Origin: Kiritimatiellia bacterium
Lineage (GTDB): Bacteria > Verrucomicrobiota > Kiritimatiellia > UBA8416 > YA12-FULL-48-11
DNA length: 64,000 nucleotides
Assembly (NCBI GenBank): GCA_028716365.1
Contig: JAQUPZ010000001.1
Coordinates: forward strand, 599,205 to 663,204
Reading direction: 5' to 3'
Shown: positions 34,568 to 44,101 of the stretch, in pieces
How positions within the stretch are numbered: the stretch's first letter is position 1
How the letters are laid out: each line of letters opens with the position of its first letter
Made by a program: the position numbers and the translations under genes
The notes under the pieces: model-generated
Told to the model about the DNA's origin: nothing
Databases searched by the model: none
The model's input: only the letters and a program-made list of their open reading frames with translations

Positions 34568-36478
34568 TTATGGTATAGCCCCGGCAGGAATACCATTATC
34601 TAAAAGAGCACGGGCAGGACTGTCCGGCGCCAGGCGGTAATCATTTCCAGCAGGATTGACAAACTTTGGATCGGCAACTATTGAATGGGTATCCAGACCG
34701 CGTTTCTGCTGGAAAGCGGCAAACCCGCCAGCATCCACGGTATCTTTGTCCCAGAGAATTATTGGCCCCTGGCGCTGAAACCAGCAATTATAGTCCATCG
34801 TCAAAGCAGAAGTCCAGTCACGCCCATGTTTGCGCAGACAACTGTCCTTGGAATTACAGAATATATTATAGCGAATGAAAAACTTTTCAGTCACTGAACT
34901 GTTGTTATAAAACATGATATGTCGCCCGTTGATATCAGGGCGCTGGCAATGACCCCAGCCGTAGCCCGCATCAACGCACGTATTATGCTCGAAACGGATA
35001 TTCCGGGTAAGACTGGCCTGATCACGGTTCCAAAACTCAAACGAGTATTCGCTGTTCCAGATAATATTATTCCGGTAAGTAATATTTTCCTGAACATTCG
35101 TACCGCCTCCCTGGTTTGACAGCGCGGCATCATAAATTTCCCACAGGCGACATCCTTCGACGAGACAATCACGTGCGGTAGACCAAAATTCAATACCATT
35201 TCCAAAACGCACGGGCTTGCCGCCGGGGTGGGTAAATTGATGGCCACCGCCAATGTACGAAACATCACAGTTACGGACGGTGATGTTATGTGTACTGCCG
35301 CCGCCAATTCCATGTGCGGCCCCGCAACTCAATGCCAGATTTTCGTAGGTCACGTACCCACAGCCTCCCTGGTTAATGATGTGCCTCCTGAGAGCAAATT
35401 CGATACTGCGATACAATGTTGGGGGATTACCGTTAGAGAGGAGTATCACCTGCCAGTTACGAGGATCGTAGAAAAAATCACCTTCCTGTCTGAGGTCAGC
35501 TGTCTTCCACTTCTTAATGCCGGTCACCCGCCCCTGGTCAAAAATAATATTGCCGACATCAATGGAAAGTGGATCGGATTGACTGCATGTGGCTTTCATA
35601 AGTTTTCCCGGCCGGAACAGTAACGTGGTATCCACCGGCAGCATACCTCCAAGGTATAATGTCAAACGGGTATCCAAGGCTGTGCGAATGCAGTGGAAAT
35701 GAATCGTATACTCTTTCCAGTTATTACTCACGGCAAGATCAGAACCGGATGTCGCATATGTTGTCCACGGGGAACCGCTTTTCATCAGTACAATTCTGTT
35801 AAGCGTTACTGGCTGGTTAGCTTGTACATGCAAAGTCATCAGATAATATTCTCCCTTGCGTGCACTGATACCGGGAGCACTTAACTGGATGTGATTTGAT
35901 TTAGTGCCTGAACGCCTGCATTCCAACCGGTAAGCGGGATATTCCTTGCTGTCGGAGGGCAGGGGGGTGAAGGTACATGAGGCACCGCCTTCCTGGTGTA
36001 ATGACCAACGCCTTTTCTGCAAATCGACCAGTACTTCTTCTGGTTCAAAACGCAGAGGTACTGTGGCCCAGAGATTAGATCCAACAGACTGCCAGTCCTC
36101 GGGATGATTCTTTGATAATGAGCCGAGTAAAAGCGGTTTTGCGCCGTTCCCGAAAGCGCCATAATAAACAACTCCTGTGATATTGCCACTTTGCGGTACG
36201 AGTTGTCCGCGCCATACGTCGCCGCGGCGGAAGAGTACCCTGTCGCCCGGCTGGAGTGATACCTGATTTACCATTTCGAGCGAGCACCACGCCTTTTCTG
36301 GAGTCAGTCCATCCTGATTGTCATTTCCACGAGTGGCATCAACATAAAATGTACGTTGCTGAACACCAGCATTAATTACAGTACAATCCCCTGTTGCGAT
36401 TATTAACAACAATCCACTGATGGTAATCCACAATGCGACAACATGGAACTTTTGGGAAATGGTTTTTTTGTATACCAC
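34568..36478 (-). CDS. Exported right-handed beta-helix protein (pectate-lyase-like)
   Basis: About 636 residues from GTG 36478, which leaves a good signal peptide (V-V-A-L-W-I-T-I-S-G-L-L-L-I-I-A) and has AGGG nine bases upstream; the frame is open further up to a TTG at 36535. F-Y-V-D-A-T-R-G-N-D-N-Q-D-G-L-T-P-E-K-A-W is the start typical of secreted parallel beta-helix proteins. A carbohydrate-binding-like insert lies around 180-330, and the second half has repeated coils (H-N-I-T-V-R-N-C-D-V, N-I-T-Y-R-N-N-I-I-W-N, I-R-F-E-H-N-T-C). No lyase active site could be identified. First gene of an operon with GH78 and GH42-like enzymes, so a role in pectin depolymerisation is inferred. Confidence 0.8.
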   Translation of the reverse strand: MVYKKTISQKFHVVALWITISGLLLIIATGDCTVINAGVQQRTFYVDATRGNDNQDGLTPEKAWCSLEMVNQVSLQPGDRVLFRRGDVWRGQLVPQSGNITGVVYYGAFGNGAKPLLLGSLSKNHPEDWQSVGSNLWATVPLRFEPEEVLVDLQKRRWSLHQEGGASCTFTPLPSDSKEYPAYRLECRRSGTKSNHIQLSAPGISARKGEYYLMTLHVQANQPVTLNRIVLMKSGSPWTTYATSGSDLAVSNNWKEYTIHFHCIRTALDTRLTLYLGGMLPVDTTLLFRPGKLMKATCSQSDPLSIDVGNIIFDQGRVTGIKKWKTADLRQEGDFFYDPRNWQVILLSNGNPPTLYRSIEFALRRHIINQGGCGYVTYENLALSCGAAHGIGGGSTHNITVRNCDVSYIGGGHQFTHPGGKPVRFGNGIEFWSTARDCLVEGCRLWEIYDAALSNQGGGTNVQENITYRNNIIWNSEYSFEFWNRDQASLTRNIRFEHNTCVDAGYGWGHCQRPDINGRHIMFYNNSSVTEKFFIRYNIFCNSKDSCLRKHGRDWTSALTMDYNCWFQRQGPIILWDKDTVDAGGFAAFQQKRGLDTHSIVADPKFVNPAGNDYRLAPDSPARALLDNGIPAGAIP

Positions 36479-36656
36479 GGTAATAAACCCTAGATTGCGA
36501 CCTTGTTGAAGAATTCTGGCACCACAGTATGACAAGTGTCAACGTCAATTCTCCCTGCACGCACACCTTGCCAAGCGTGAGAATCCGTGTAATCATGGTT
36601 TAATTATTTTTTTTTTGATGAAGAATGCATAGGCGTTTGTAAAAGTCGGAGGTAAA

Positions 36657-37655
36657 ATGAAGAGACGCGAATTTGTGAAAAGTATAGGCGGTGCCACGGG
36701 TCTGCTTATGGCAAATCGTATGTCCGGCACTTTTGCCAGGGCTGCGGAGTCGGTACCTGAAAAAAAAAGCGGTATGCGGACAGTGAAACTCGGTATCATC
36801 CAGGTTACCGCGGATTATTCGTGGATAGTGGAACGGTGCCATGAGGAATTATACGAACTCACAGAGGCATGTCTCAAGGAAGGCGCGGACCTCGTTGTAA
36901 TGCCGGAAGCTTATCAATATATCGGTGTAAAGAAAACCATATCACGCGAGGAACGTTTCAAGAAATATACCGTGGCACATCTTGCGCATTGTGCTGAACT
37001 TGCGAAGAAATACAAAGCCTACATTGTGCCGTGGGATTACGAAATCGACAACGCTGGGAAAACATATAATGCCTCTTTTGTCTATGATCGCGAAGGTAAA
37101 CATATCGGTACCTATCGAAAAGTCCAGCCGACATACGGTGAACTCGCGGATGGGATCACACCGGGAAACGATTTTCCGGTCTTTGACTGTGATTTTGGCA
37201 AACTCGGCATCATTATCTGTTTTGACAACTATTTTCCGGAATCGACACGCATACTCGGTCTTAGAGGTGCAGAAATTGTTCTCTACCCGCTTTACGGCGA
37301 TACGCTCGCGGAGGAATGGGAGTTCAAATTACGTACCCGCGCCTGTGACAACGGTATATATGTCGTACCTTCGACGTTATCACTGAGCCGCGGCATTACT
37401 TTCTCCGGAATTGTCAATCCCGCGGGCAAGGTTGTTTATCGCTCGGAACGAACACACACACATGCAGTCATAGAGGTAGCGCTAGGAGTGCCACGAATGA
37501 CAAATACTTCCGCGCGCGAAGGATGTTCAGAGGACATCAAAAATTATCTTTTCAAATCACGTAATCCCGCGGCATACGGCGATATCATGAAACATGCCCA
37601 GACGCCGATGTGGAAAGATGTTCTCCATTGGAAAGAAGAAATAAAAGAACTGTAA
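36657..37655 (+). CDS. Tat-exported carbon-nitrogen hydrolase (nitrilase superfamily)
   Basis: 332 residues; GGAGGT just before the ATG. Tat signal K-R-R-E-F-V-K (Arg 3-4) with an Ala-ended leader. The nitrilase catalytic triad is complete: Glu84 in V-M-P-E-A-Y, Lys155 in Y-R-K-V-Q-P, and Cys188 in I-I-I-C-F-D-N-Y-F-P-E. The enzyme would split a carbon-nitrogen bond (amide or N-carbamoyl). Export through Tat is uncommon for this mostly cytoplasmic superfamily but recurs in PVC genomes. Divergent from the beta-helix/GH78/GH42 operon and convergent with the radical SAM gene. A second, larger member is at 44102. Confidence 0.92.
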   Translation: MKRREFVKSIGGATGLLMANRMSGTFARAAESVPEKKSGMRTVKLGIIQVTADYSWIVERCHEELYELTEACLKEGADLVVMPEAYQYIGVKKTISREERFKKYTVAHLAHCAELAKKYKAYIVPWDYEIDNAGKTYNASFVYDREGKHIGTYRKVQPTYGELADGITPGNDFPVFDCDFGKLGIIICFDNYFPESTRILGLRGAEIVLYPLYGDTLAEEWEFKLRTRACDNGIYVVPSTLSLSRGITFSGIVNPAGKVVYRSERTHTHAVIEVALGVPRMTNTSAREGCSEDIKNYLFKSRNPAAYGDIMKHAQTPMWKDVLHWKEEIKEL

Positions 37656-37667
37656 CGGTGAGACTGG

Positions 37668-38813
37668 TTACTTACTCAGGATCCTGTCACGGGTTTTCTT
37701 TAATACAGGTTTAATTTTCTGAAATAGCAAAGAACGACCAAAGCGACGATTGAGATGAATTCCAAGCAATAATTGAAAAAGGTGAAAACTTTGTTTCCAT
37801 GTTTTTCCAGTCCAGGGCCTGCCGGTACAGGCAACACACATTGCCGGCGGCTTGTCAGAGCGGATGGAGCGGCGCAGGTTCGCATAAGGTGTGCTGGTCC
37901 AGATTGCGGTGAAACTCTGGTTTCCGAGGTTGCCCATGGAAAGGGGGCTTGCGCAACATGGCAGAACATCACCAGTGGTTGAGATCACTGCACGTGTCCA
38001 TGGGTCGAGACAGTCCTTCCTGACGGAGGCCGGTTTAACGGGAACTCCACATGCCTGGCGGCTGGTTTCAAACTGGTCAGGGGGGAACAATTCGATTGTC
38101 ATGCCGATTTCTTTTGCGATGACGGAACTTTCACAGAAAATGCGATGGCCAAGGTCCTTGAAATGGTCCGCTACCGACTCTCCGCGTACACCTTCGTATT
38201 CACCCAGCGCCTGCAAAACAACTTTGTTTATCCCGAGCCGCTTGGCGTCCCTTACGAAATCGGGAAATTCTTCTATGTTTTCACGCAGACCAACAAACGC
38301 CAGTTCGACAGCCGGAAGGGATCGAGCGAGGTTTTTCTTCCAGCGTTGGAGGGATTCTAAACCATGGATCACCGCTTCTCTTTTCCCGGGTGGACGAAGG
38401 CGGGCATACGTTTCCGCTTTTGCGGAATCCAGGCTGATCGTAAGCCGGTCAAGTCCGATTTCGACAAGTTGACGGGCAAGATCATCGGTCAAAAGAGTTC
38501 CATTTGAGGTTGTGGTAACGGTGATGGGATGCTGTTTCAATTTGCCCAGAATATATAGATAGAGATCGGGATGCATAAAAGCTTCTCCCCACAAACCCGA
38601 TAGTTCTACATTGTTGATGAATGGGAGGATATCGCTCAACCGGTCAAAAATGTCCCGCGACATGACTTGGTTTTCGACGGTATTTACAGAGTGATGGGTT
38701 TTGGGACACATCCGGCACCGGAGATTGCAATAAGATGTCAACTCCAGAGTGAGTGTATGCGGTAACGGCACCCAGCGGCTGGTCATAAGAGATCGTTTTT
38801 CCTCAGAACTCAT
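37668..38813 (-). CDS. Radical SAM protein with SPASM domain
   Basis: 381 residues, cytoplasmic. Radical SAM cluster motif C-N-L-R-C-R-M-C gives Cys29, Cys33 and Cys36 (C-x3-C-x2-C). L-S-G-L-W-G-E-A-F-M-H-P-D and T-T-S-N-G-T-L-L are the glycine-rich and later barrel motifs. A C-terminal Cys-rich part (C-L-D-P-W, V-L-P-C-C, A-M-C-V-A-C-T-G) is a SPASM-type auxiliary iron-sulfur domain. Such proteins modify peptides or small molecules, or act in cofactor assembly; no precursor peptide gene is recognisable nearby. No signal peptide, unlike most neighbours. It ends 12 bases from the nitrilase gene, convergently. Confidence 0.93.
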   Translation of the reverse strand: MSSEEKRSLMTSRWVPLPHTLTLELTSYCNLRCRMCPKTHHSVNTVENQVMSRDIFDRLSDILPFINNVELSGLWGEAFMHPDLYLYILGKLKQHPITVTTTSNGTLLTDDLARQLVEIGLDRLTISLDSAKAETYARLRPPGKREAVIHGLESLQRWKKNLARSLPAVELAFVGLRENIEEFPDFVRDAKRLGINKVVLQALGEYEGVRGESVADHFKDLGHRIFCESSVIAKEIGMTIELFPPDQFETSRQACGVPVKPASVRKDCLDPWTRAVISTTGDVLPCCASPLSMGNLGNQSFTAIWTSTPYANLRRSIRSDKPPAMCVACTGRPWTGKTWKQSFHLFQLLLGIHLNRRFGRSLLFQKIKPVLKKTRDRILSK

Positions 38814-38964
38814 GAATAATGTTCTTCAATTCTCATCTTGTTGCAATTGGACGGTATGTATCAGAAAAACAACAGATGTCAACGGGCAAGGAAAATTTTA
38901 TGGTGCAAAACCCCCGGTGAAAAAATGTTAAAATACCCATTTTGCAGGGATAGAATAAAACTAT

Positions 38965-41580
38965 TTACGGCAATTCGGCGATTGTAATATTCCGGTACCG
39001 GGATTCGCTGGGATCACCGCCATGAATCTGCAAACCGATAATACCGCTTTGCATGACTGTTTCATCCTTCTCTGTATAATCCACGGTTTGTATACCGTTG
39101 ACAAACAACTGGATTCGCGGCCCCTCGCAACGGATCTCATAAAGGTTCCAGTCATCACGTTTTACGATTTTCATGATTTCCGTCGGATCGGACTTGACGA
39201 GCCATCCGCGACGGCTTTCATCATACAGGCAACCCCAGTATTTTCCTCCACTGTCCATGTCCGCCTGGTATCCGCAGAGCTCGGAACTGGATGGAACGCG
39301 TTGTGAACGGATCTGGATACCTGCATTACAGTGCCCCGCAAGTTTACATTCAAGCCTCAGGATAAAGTCGCCATATGACCGTGTTGTACAAAGGAATTCA
39401 TTCTGTGGTATTCGATTTTTCAGACTGCCACCGACAATTGCGCCGTTCTCAATACGGAACGACTTGTAGGTTTCACCTTCCCAGCCGGTATAAGTCTGAC
39501 CATCAAACAGGGGAATGAACGTCAGTTTTGCAACATCGATCTTATCATCCGTCTGCGCCGGTGCCTTGAATTCGATACTTTTACCGGGAATTTGTTTTAT
39601 AACTTCTCCCGCCTGATGACGCACGGCCCCGTTCTTTGTTGTTTTGATAATTTTTTCAACCAGTGATTTGGCCATGAGTTGTTGATTCGGCTGTGTCATG
39701 AGCTTGGCAATATTAATCACAGCCAATTCAGCCTCGGATTGTACACCGGCATCTTCCAAATATGTCTGCACAAGTTGCAAACCTTCCAGGCATTTCAGGT
39801 TTGCCAGTCCCGACAAAATAAGTCTTTTTTCGTCAACAACATCTTTACGAACCATCTGGTTGGCCTGGGTCAGCCACCCGATTACCTGACGGGAAGGACA
39901 CACACAATCTGTGGCCAACTTACCTGCCATCCGGACCGCGCCGCGCAGGGCCAGTGTTCGATGAACAGGGTTGGTTGTCTTTTTGACGGTATCCAATAAG
40001 ACCGCTGTTGGTGTTGCATCCGGCCAGTCGACCAGAACGCGCAGTGCTGTGTCCTGAATCTGTACATCAGGATCGTTCAGTGCGGATATAATCACATTAC
40101 AGGATTTGAAATCTCCGATCATGCCCAGCATTTTCATCAGCGCACATTTTGTTACCGTGTCTTTGCTTTCCTTGAAAATTGTCATAATGGTGTTACTACG
40201 ATTTGAAACGCTGGGAATTTTCATACAGGTCTCAAACACTGCGCGTTCCGCTTTCTCATGGACTGAATCATCTTTGCAGGCCAGTGTCAGTTTTATGATT
40301 TCCGGCAAATCACCGGGTCTGGATATGGAAGCCAGTGCAATGAATGCAGCCTTGCTTACGGCGGCGTCAGGATCACCAGCCTGCTTGAGTACTTCGGTAA
40401 CAGCGATTTCGGCATTTCGATTACCCAGAATCGCGATCAATTTTGCGCGGGTTACCGGCTGGGCTGATGGAACTGCTTTCAAAATCATGTTGTCAGTGTC
40501 ATCTGAGGCGAGCAGGGTCAGACTTGCCGCGGCTGCGGTTGATTCGGCTTCAGTTTTGCCGGCTTCGATCAGCTTGAGTAATACTGGAATACTGGAAAAT
40601 CCTCCGATTTTTCCCAGTGCTTCAGCGGTTGCCGTCCTGACTTCCGGTGAATCAACCACGGCCAGGGCTTCGATTGCGCCGCGTACAGTTGGGTCATTAC
40701 GATCCACCAATGCCTTAATTAACAGTACCTGAATTTCGGGTCGGACTTTTCCAAGTTCAGCAACCAGCGCCTGGGTCACTTCAGTACCCGACAGTTCACG
40801 AATTAAACGGAGCGCTATTCCAACCATTGCCATGTCACTGGATTTCAGTTGTTCTATGAGCAATGGCAGACCCGCGGTCTGACGGGCAAGAACGGCCCCG
40901 TGCATGGCTGCCACTTGAAGTTGTTTTGGAACTTCCGCACGATTGACCGCATCGTACAGCTTTACAGCCACATCCCGTTTTCCCTGTGCCAGTTGTCTTT
41001 CGGCGCAAAGCAAACAGCCTTCAGCGGCTGCAGCACGAAATTCCGCCGGACCGGAAGTGAGCGCCTTTTGAAGCGTTTCAATTGTTTTGGCCGTACCTAT
41101 ACGGCCCAATGCCAGTAAAGCTTCGTTTGCTGCACCTTTGGAAGGATCACGTACAAGTTCAATCAAATTTTTGACGGCCTTTGCATCGCGGCGCATTCCA
41201 ATTGAGTTAACCACACCGATAAGGAGTTTGCCCTGAAACTTGCCCAGCGCTTTGCGAAGGGCATTATCAGCGCTCGGATCTGTTATTGCTTCTAATCCAC
41301 TTCGTGCATAATTGCTGAGTTTTTCGTCAGTCAACAGGGCGGCAAATGCAGGAACGGCATCTTTGGCGCCGATGATTTCCAGTTGCTGACATGCCCTGGC
41401 CTTATCAAACTGCGATGCATCAGATGATTGCAATACCGCAATCAGTTTTCCGGCCTCTTCCGGTTTCAGGGCACAACTGCCGGCCCCCGGCATATCCGCC
41501 CCGTATACCGTTGACTGCAGTAATACCAGGCCGATAACCATGATTCCACTCCAGGCGAATCTTGATAAAATATTTTTCAT
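38965..41580 (-). CDS. Exported HEAT-repeat protein fused to DUF1080 (3-keto-disaccharide hydrolase-like)
   Basis: 871 residues with a signal peptide (1-28). Residues about 35-650 are HEAT repeats: amphipathic helix pairs such as V-R-T-A-T-A-E-A-L-G-K-I-G and V-Q-I-Q-D-T-A-L-R-V-L. The last 190 or so residues are a DUF1080 beta-jellyroll: F-I-P-L-F-D-G-Q-T-Y-T-G-W, then F-R-I-E-N-G-A-I-V-G-G, G-D-F-I-L-R-L-E, N-A-G-I-Q-I-R-S and W-N-L-Y-E-I-R-C. DUF1080 members have been shown to hydrolyse 3-keto-glycosides. It follows the Gfo/Idh/MocA gene by 24 bases in the same direction, so an oxidise-then-cleave pair is likely. The HEAT part is a paralogue of the protein at 60171 (both have D-W-P-D followed by A-L-R). 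Confidence 0.9.
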   Translation of the reverse strand: MKNILSRFAWSGIMVIGLVLLQSTVYGADMPGAGSCALKPEEAGKLIAVLQSSDASQFDKARACQQLEIIGAKDAVPAFAALLTDEKLSNYARSGLEAITDPSADNALRKALGKFQGKLLIGVVNSIGMRRDAKAVKNLIELVRDPSKGAANEALLALGRIGTAKTIETLQKALTSGPAEFRAAAAEGCLLCAERQLAQGKRDVAVKLYDAVNRAEVPKQLQVAAMHGAVLARQTAGLPLLIEQLKSSDMAMVGIALRLIRELSGTEVTQALVAELGKVRPEIQVLLIKALVDRNDPTVRGAIEALAVVDSPEVRTATAEALGKIGGFSSIPVLLKLIEAGKTEAESTAAAASLTLLASDDTDNMILKAVPSAQPVTRAKLIAILGNRNAEIAVTEVLKQAGDPDAAVSKAAFIALASISRPGDLPEIIKLTLACKDDSVHEKAERAVFETCMKIPSVSNRSNTIMTIFKESKDTVTKCALMKMLGMIGDFKSCNVIISALNDPDVQIQDTALRVLVDWPDATPTAVLLDTVKKTTNPVHRTLALRGAVRMAGKLATDCVCPSRQVIGWLTQANQMVRKDVVDEKRLILSGLANLKCLEGLQLVQTYLEDAGVQSEAELAVINIAKLMTQPNQQLMAKSLVEKIIKTTKNGAVRHQAGEVIKQIPGKSIEFKAPAQTDDKIDVAKLTFIPLFDGQTYTGWEGETYKSFRIENGAIVGGSLKNRIPQNEFLCTTRSYGDFILRLECKLAGHCNAGIQIRSQRVPSSSELCGYQADMDSGGKYWGCLYDESRRGWLVKSDPTEIMKIVKRDDWNLYEIRCEGPRIQLFVNGIQTVDYTEKDETVMQSGIIGLQIHGGDPSESRYRNITIAELP

Positions 41581-41604
41581 TGTTGTTCCTTTTCTTAATT
41601 TATA

Positions 41605-42903
41605 TCAAACATGCCACGGTTCCCTCATCGTACGACTACGCATGTGATTGGCTTCATCGTCGCCAATAAACTCTTCCTTGACCGGATCGAATGTGACTTT
41701 GCGGCCAAGCAGCCACGCGATAGCAGCCGCGTGGCAGGCGATATGCGAATGACGCATAACTCCACCGTTGGCAGCCGGCAGAGCACGTGACCTTACACAA
41801 TCGAAGAAATTACGTGTGTGCTGTGCGGCGTTGGTTCCGGCAACTTTGGTGAACAATTTCATTTCGGACTTGAGTGAGGCCGGATAGACTTCGACTTGGC
41901 TTTTATCGCCTGTTTCAATCCAGCCTTCATCGCCTTCAAATCTTACAGGACACGTTCCCGTATCGAGCCAGCCGTCTGGACGCAGAACCAGTTTCACCCC
42001 GTTGGCATAGCGGGCATAGATTGTGCCGCCTGATGGTTCGTATTCCACGGGTGTGGTTTCATCGGCTTGGTTTGCCCACTGGCAGAGGTCCACCGTATGC
42101 GCTCCCCAATCCAGCAGTGTGGCACCGGAATCAAAATCATAATAGCCACGCCACCGGCCTGCCACATACAGGTGATTGTATGGCCGCCATGGAGCAGGTC
42201 CCAGCCACCGGTCCCAATCACACTCATCCTTGGATGGTTCCGGTTCGGCAGGAAGCCAATCGTAAAGGCAGCGAAGTTTGTAGATGGATGCGTGCACAGT
42301 ATGGAGTTTACCCAGTTTGCCACTGCGGGCCAGGTGAACGGCAAACTGGAAATTAGGGACACTACGTCGCTGTGTTCCGGCCTGGAATACGCGGCCGTAG
42401 CGTTGCATTACATCCGACAATGCCTGGCATTGTCCGATCGTGATTCCGCAGGGTTTTTCACTGTAAACATCCTTGCCAGCCTTGGCCGTCAGGATCGAAC
42501 CCATGGTATGCCAGCGGTCACCCGTGGCGACCAGCATGGCATCAATGTCCGGCCTGGCTAGTATTTCGAACATATCACGGTACATCACGCAATCGGTATT
42601 GCCATACTTGGCATCGGCCATGGCCTTGACAGCTTCACGTCGGCTGGCCTGGACGTCGCAGATGGCCACGAATTGGACATCGGGTTCGGTTATCATGCAA
42701 TCCAGCACGTGCCTCCCGCGCGGACCGATACCAATTGCCCCAAGCACGATCCGCTCGGATGGCGCAACCGCACCACCTCTGCCCAGCGCCCCCGCCGGAA
42801 TGAACCATGGTACTGCCATCGCCGCGCTTCCCACAGCCAGAGATTTTTTTAAAAAAGACCGGCGCGTCATCGTCTGCTTGTTGTTGATAAGGTTTGTTTT
42901 CAT
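41605..42903 (-). CDS. Tat-exported Gfo/Idh/MocA oxidoreductase
   Basis: 432 residues; AAAGGA before the ATG at 42903. Tat signal T-R-R-S-F-L-K-K (Arg 14-15), Rossmann site G-A-I-G-I-G-P-R-G, V-A-I-C-D, E-K-P at 149-151, W-G-A-H-T-V-D in the C-terminal half. It resembles the enzyme at 9954 (shared A-P-S-E-R-I-V-L-G and G-D-R-W-H). First gene of an operon with the HEAT-DUF1080 protein and divergent from an AraC regulator 105 bases away, which is its probable regulator. Confidence 0.94.
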   Translation of the reverse strand: MKTNLINNKQTMTRRSFLKKSLAVGSAAMAVPWFIPAGALGRGGAVAPSERIVLGAIGIGPRGRHVLDCMITEPDVQFVAICDVQASRREAVKAMADAKYGNTDCVMYRDMFEILARPDIDAMLVATGDRWHTMGSILTAKAGKDVYSEKPCGITIGQCQALSDVMQRYGRVFQAGTQRRSVPNFQFAVHLARSGKLGKLHTVHASIYKLRCLYDWLPAEPEPSKDECDWDRWLGPAPWRPYNHLYVAGRWRGYYDFDSGATLLDWGAHTVDLCQWANQADETTPVEYEPSGGTIYARYANGVKLVLRPDGWLDTGTCPVRFEGDEGWIETGDKSQVEVYPASLKSEMKLFTKVAGTNAAQHTRNFFDCVRSRALPAANGGVMRHSHIACHAAAIAWLLGRKVTFDPVKEEFIGDDEANHMRSRTMREPWHV

Positions 42904-43008
42904 GGAATGATCCTTTCATGCGCTACTGAGGCGCGATAAGAGAGAATTTTACTAATATTCATTATAGCGTAAATAAAAGGTTTCTGATATTTCTATAACA
43001 AAAATGAT

Positions 43009-43920
43009 ATGAGCACCTGGCTGGAACGTATTTCTCCCTGTATTCGTCCCATGTTGCCCGGCGAATCTGTGCCTTCTTATGTGAGTCACTTGCCGGCGCC
43101 ACAACGCTGGATAGAACCATTACGCGTGATTTACGATCATGAGCTGGTGATGTTTACACACGCAGATTTCGTAACCGAGATTACCGGCAAAAAATATTGT
43201 TGTCCACGTAACAGTTTTATTATTGTACCGCCCGGCCGGTGGCATGTCAGCTATAATGCGGACAACAGGGCAGGGCACCGTTACTGGGCGCATTTCGACT
43301 GGTGTTACCATGGGCCGTACCGTCCGCCGGCTCCAATTATTACGTTCCATCCGGCAAAACCAAAGGTGCACCTATACAGGTATGCGCCCAGATTTGTGCC
43401 CGGGGAAATTCTTCACGGACCGATCACCAACATGAAACGTGCTTTGGAAATTCATGAACGGCTTACGATGATGCAATCGTATGGTAATGCGCATGAAAAA
43501 TTTGTCAGCCGTGCTGTGTTGTTGGAGCTGCTGCTGGAATTGCTTGATACGCGCAGTCGCAAGGAAGGCGCGTTCGGTGAAGAAGCAGAACTTGCCAGCC
43601 GTGTACGCGACAGTCTGGAACATGCTATGTGGAATCTTCCCAAAATGCCGCCGATCCAGGAACTTCTCGGTAACCTGGGTTACAGTTATGCCCATTTATG
43701 CAGACTGTTTCGAGCCCGGTATGGTATTGCTCCGCTCAAGTATATTCACGCTTTGCAGATCACCCGCGCAAAAATGCTGTTGCAGGATACAAACCTGTCA
43801 ATTGCCGAAATCGGTTATCGTGTCGGTTTCGACAATCCTGCCTACTTCACTCTTCTCTTCCGCAAGATGACAGGCGCTACACCCTCCGATTATAAATACG
43901 CAGGAAAACGAAAGCGGTAA
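43009..43920 (+). CDS. AraC-family transcriptional regulator
   Basis: 303 residues. The N-terminal cupin-like domain (Y-D-H-E-L-V-M-F-T, I-V-P-P-G-R-W-H-V) would sense a sugar. The C-terminal domain (about 205-300) carries two helix-turn-helix units: L-G-N-L-G-Y-S-Y-A-H-L-C-R-L-F-R-A-R and I-A-E-I-G-Y-R-V-G-F-D-N-P-A-Y-F-T-L-L-F-R-K, ending T-P-S-D-Y-K. No obvious ribosome site, so the start is less sure. Divergent from the Gfo/Idh to HEAT-DUF1080 operon, which it probably controls. Confidence 0.93.
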   Translation: MSTWLERISPCIRPMLPGESVPSYVSHLPAPQRWIEPLRVIYDHELVMFTHADFVTEITGKKYCCPRNSFIIVPPGRWHVSYNADNRAGHRYWAHFDWCYHGPYRPPAPIITFHPAKPKVHLYRYAPRFVPGEILHGPITNMKRALEIHERLTMMQSYGNAHEKFVSRAVLLELLLELLDTRSRKEGAFGEEAELASRVRDSLEHAMWNLPKMPPIQELLGNLGYSYAHLCRLFRARYGIAPLKYIHALQITRAKMLLQDTNLSIAEIGYRVGFDNPAYFTLLFRKMTGATPSDYKYAGKRKR

Positions 43921-43925
43921 CAGCT

Positions 43926-43949
43926 TTTCTCAGGTCTTTGTCTGAGAAA
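43926..43949. repeat. 8-bp stem hairpin after the AraC gene
   Basis: TTTCTCAG (43926-43933) and CTGAGAAA (43942-43949) are exact inverted repeats with an 8-base loop, six bases after the AraC stop codon. It may end the AraC message, but no T-run follows on either strand. Confidence 0.45.
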
Positions 43950-44080
43950 CAAAGGTCGTGGAACGGCAACGAAACGCATTAACCTAAATCGGCATTTAGC
44001 CGTAACCGAACGGCTCACTGGGGACGGTTCGCTTTACCTTCCTCTGGTAGGGCAAGGCGTCTCGCCGAGCCGCTTACTAC
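43950..44080. repeat. Imperfect palindromic repeat, candidate member of a dispersed family
   Basis: Between the AraC and nitrilase genes. CGAAACGCATT (43970-43980) pairs imperfectly (9 of 11) with the block at 44054-44064, and CGAAC/GTTCG (44007-44011, 44027-44031) pair near the centre. It carries GACGCCTTGC on the minus strand (44052-44061), a 10-mer shared exactly with the element at 45583 and with one change with the element at 49205. Weaker than those two, so membership is tentative. Confidence 0.4.
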
Positions 44081-44101
44081 AAATTCATATTATCAAGCAA
44101 T

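Noticed and set aside
36600..36620. Run of ten T residues (36607-36616) as an intrinsic terminator
   Set aside because: No hairpin precedes it on the plus strand and it lies just upstream of a gene start.
37668..38813. Radical SAM/SPASM protein as the sulfatase-maturing enzyme for the sulfatase at 1578
   Set aside because: It is 36 kb away, its cluster motif and SPASM cysteine pattern do not clearly match that subfamily, and sulfatases here may be activated by an oxygen-dependent enzyme elsewhere.
43926..43949. Rho-independent terminator after the AraC gene
   Set aside because: The 8-bp stem is perfect but not GC-rich and no T-run follows; kept only as a hairpin.
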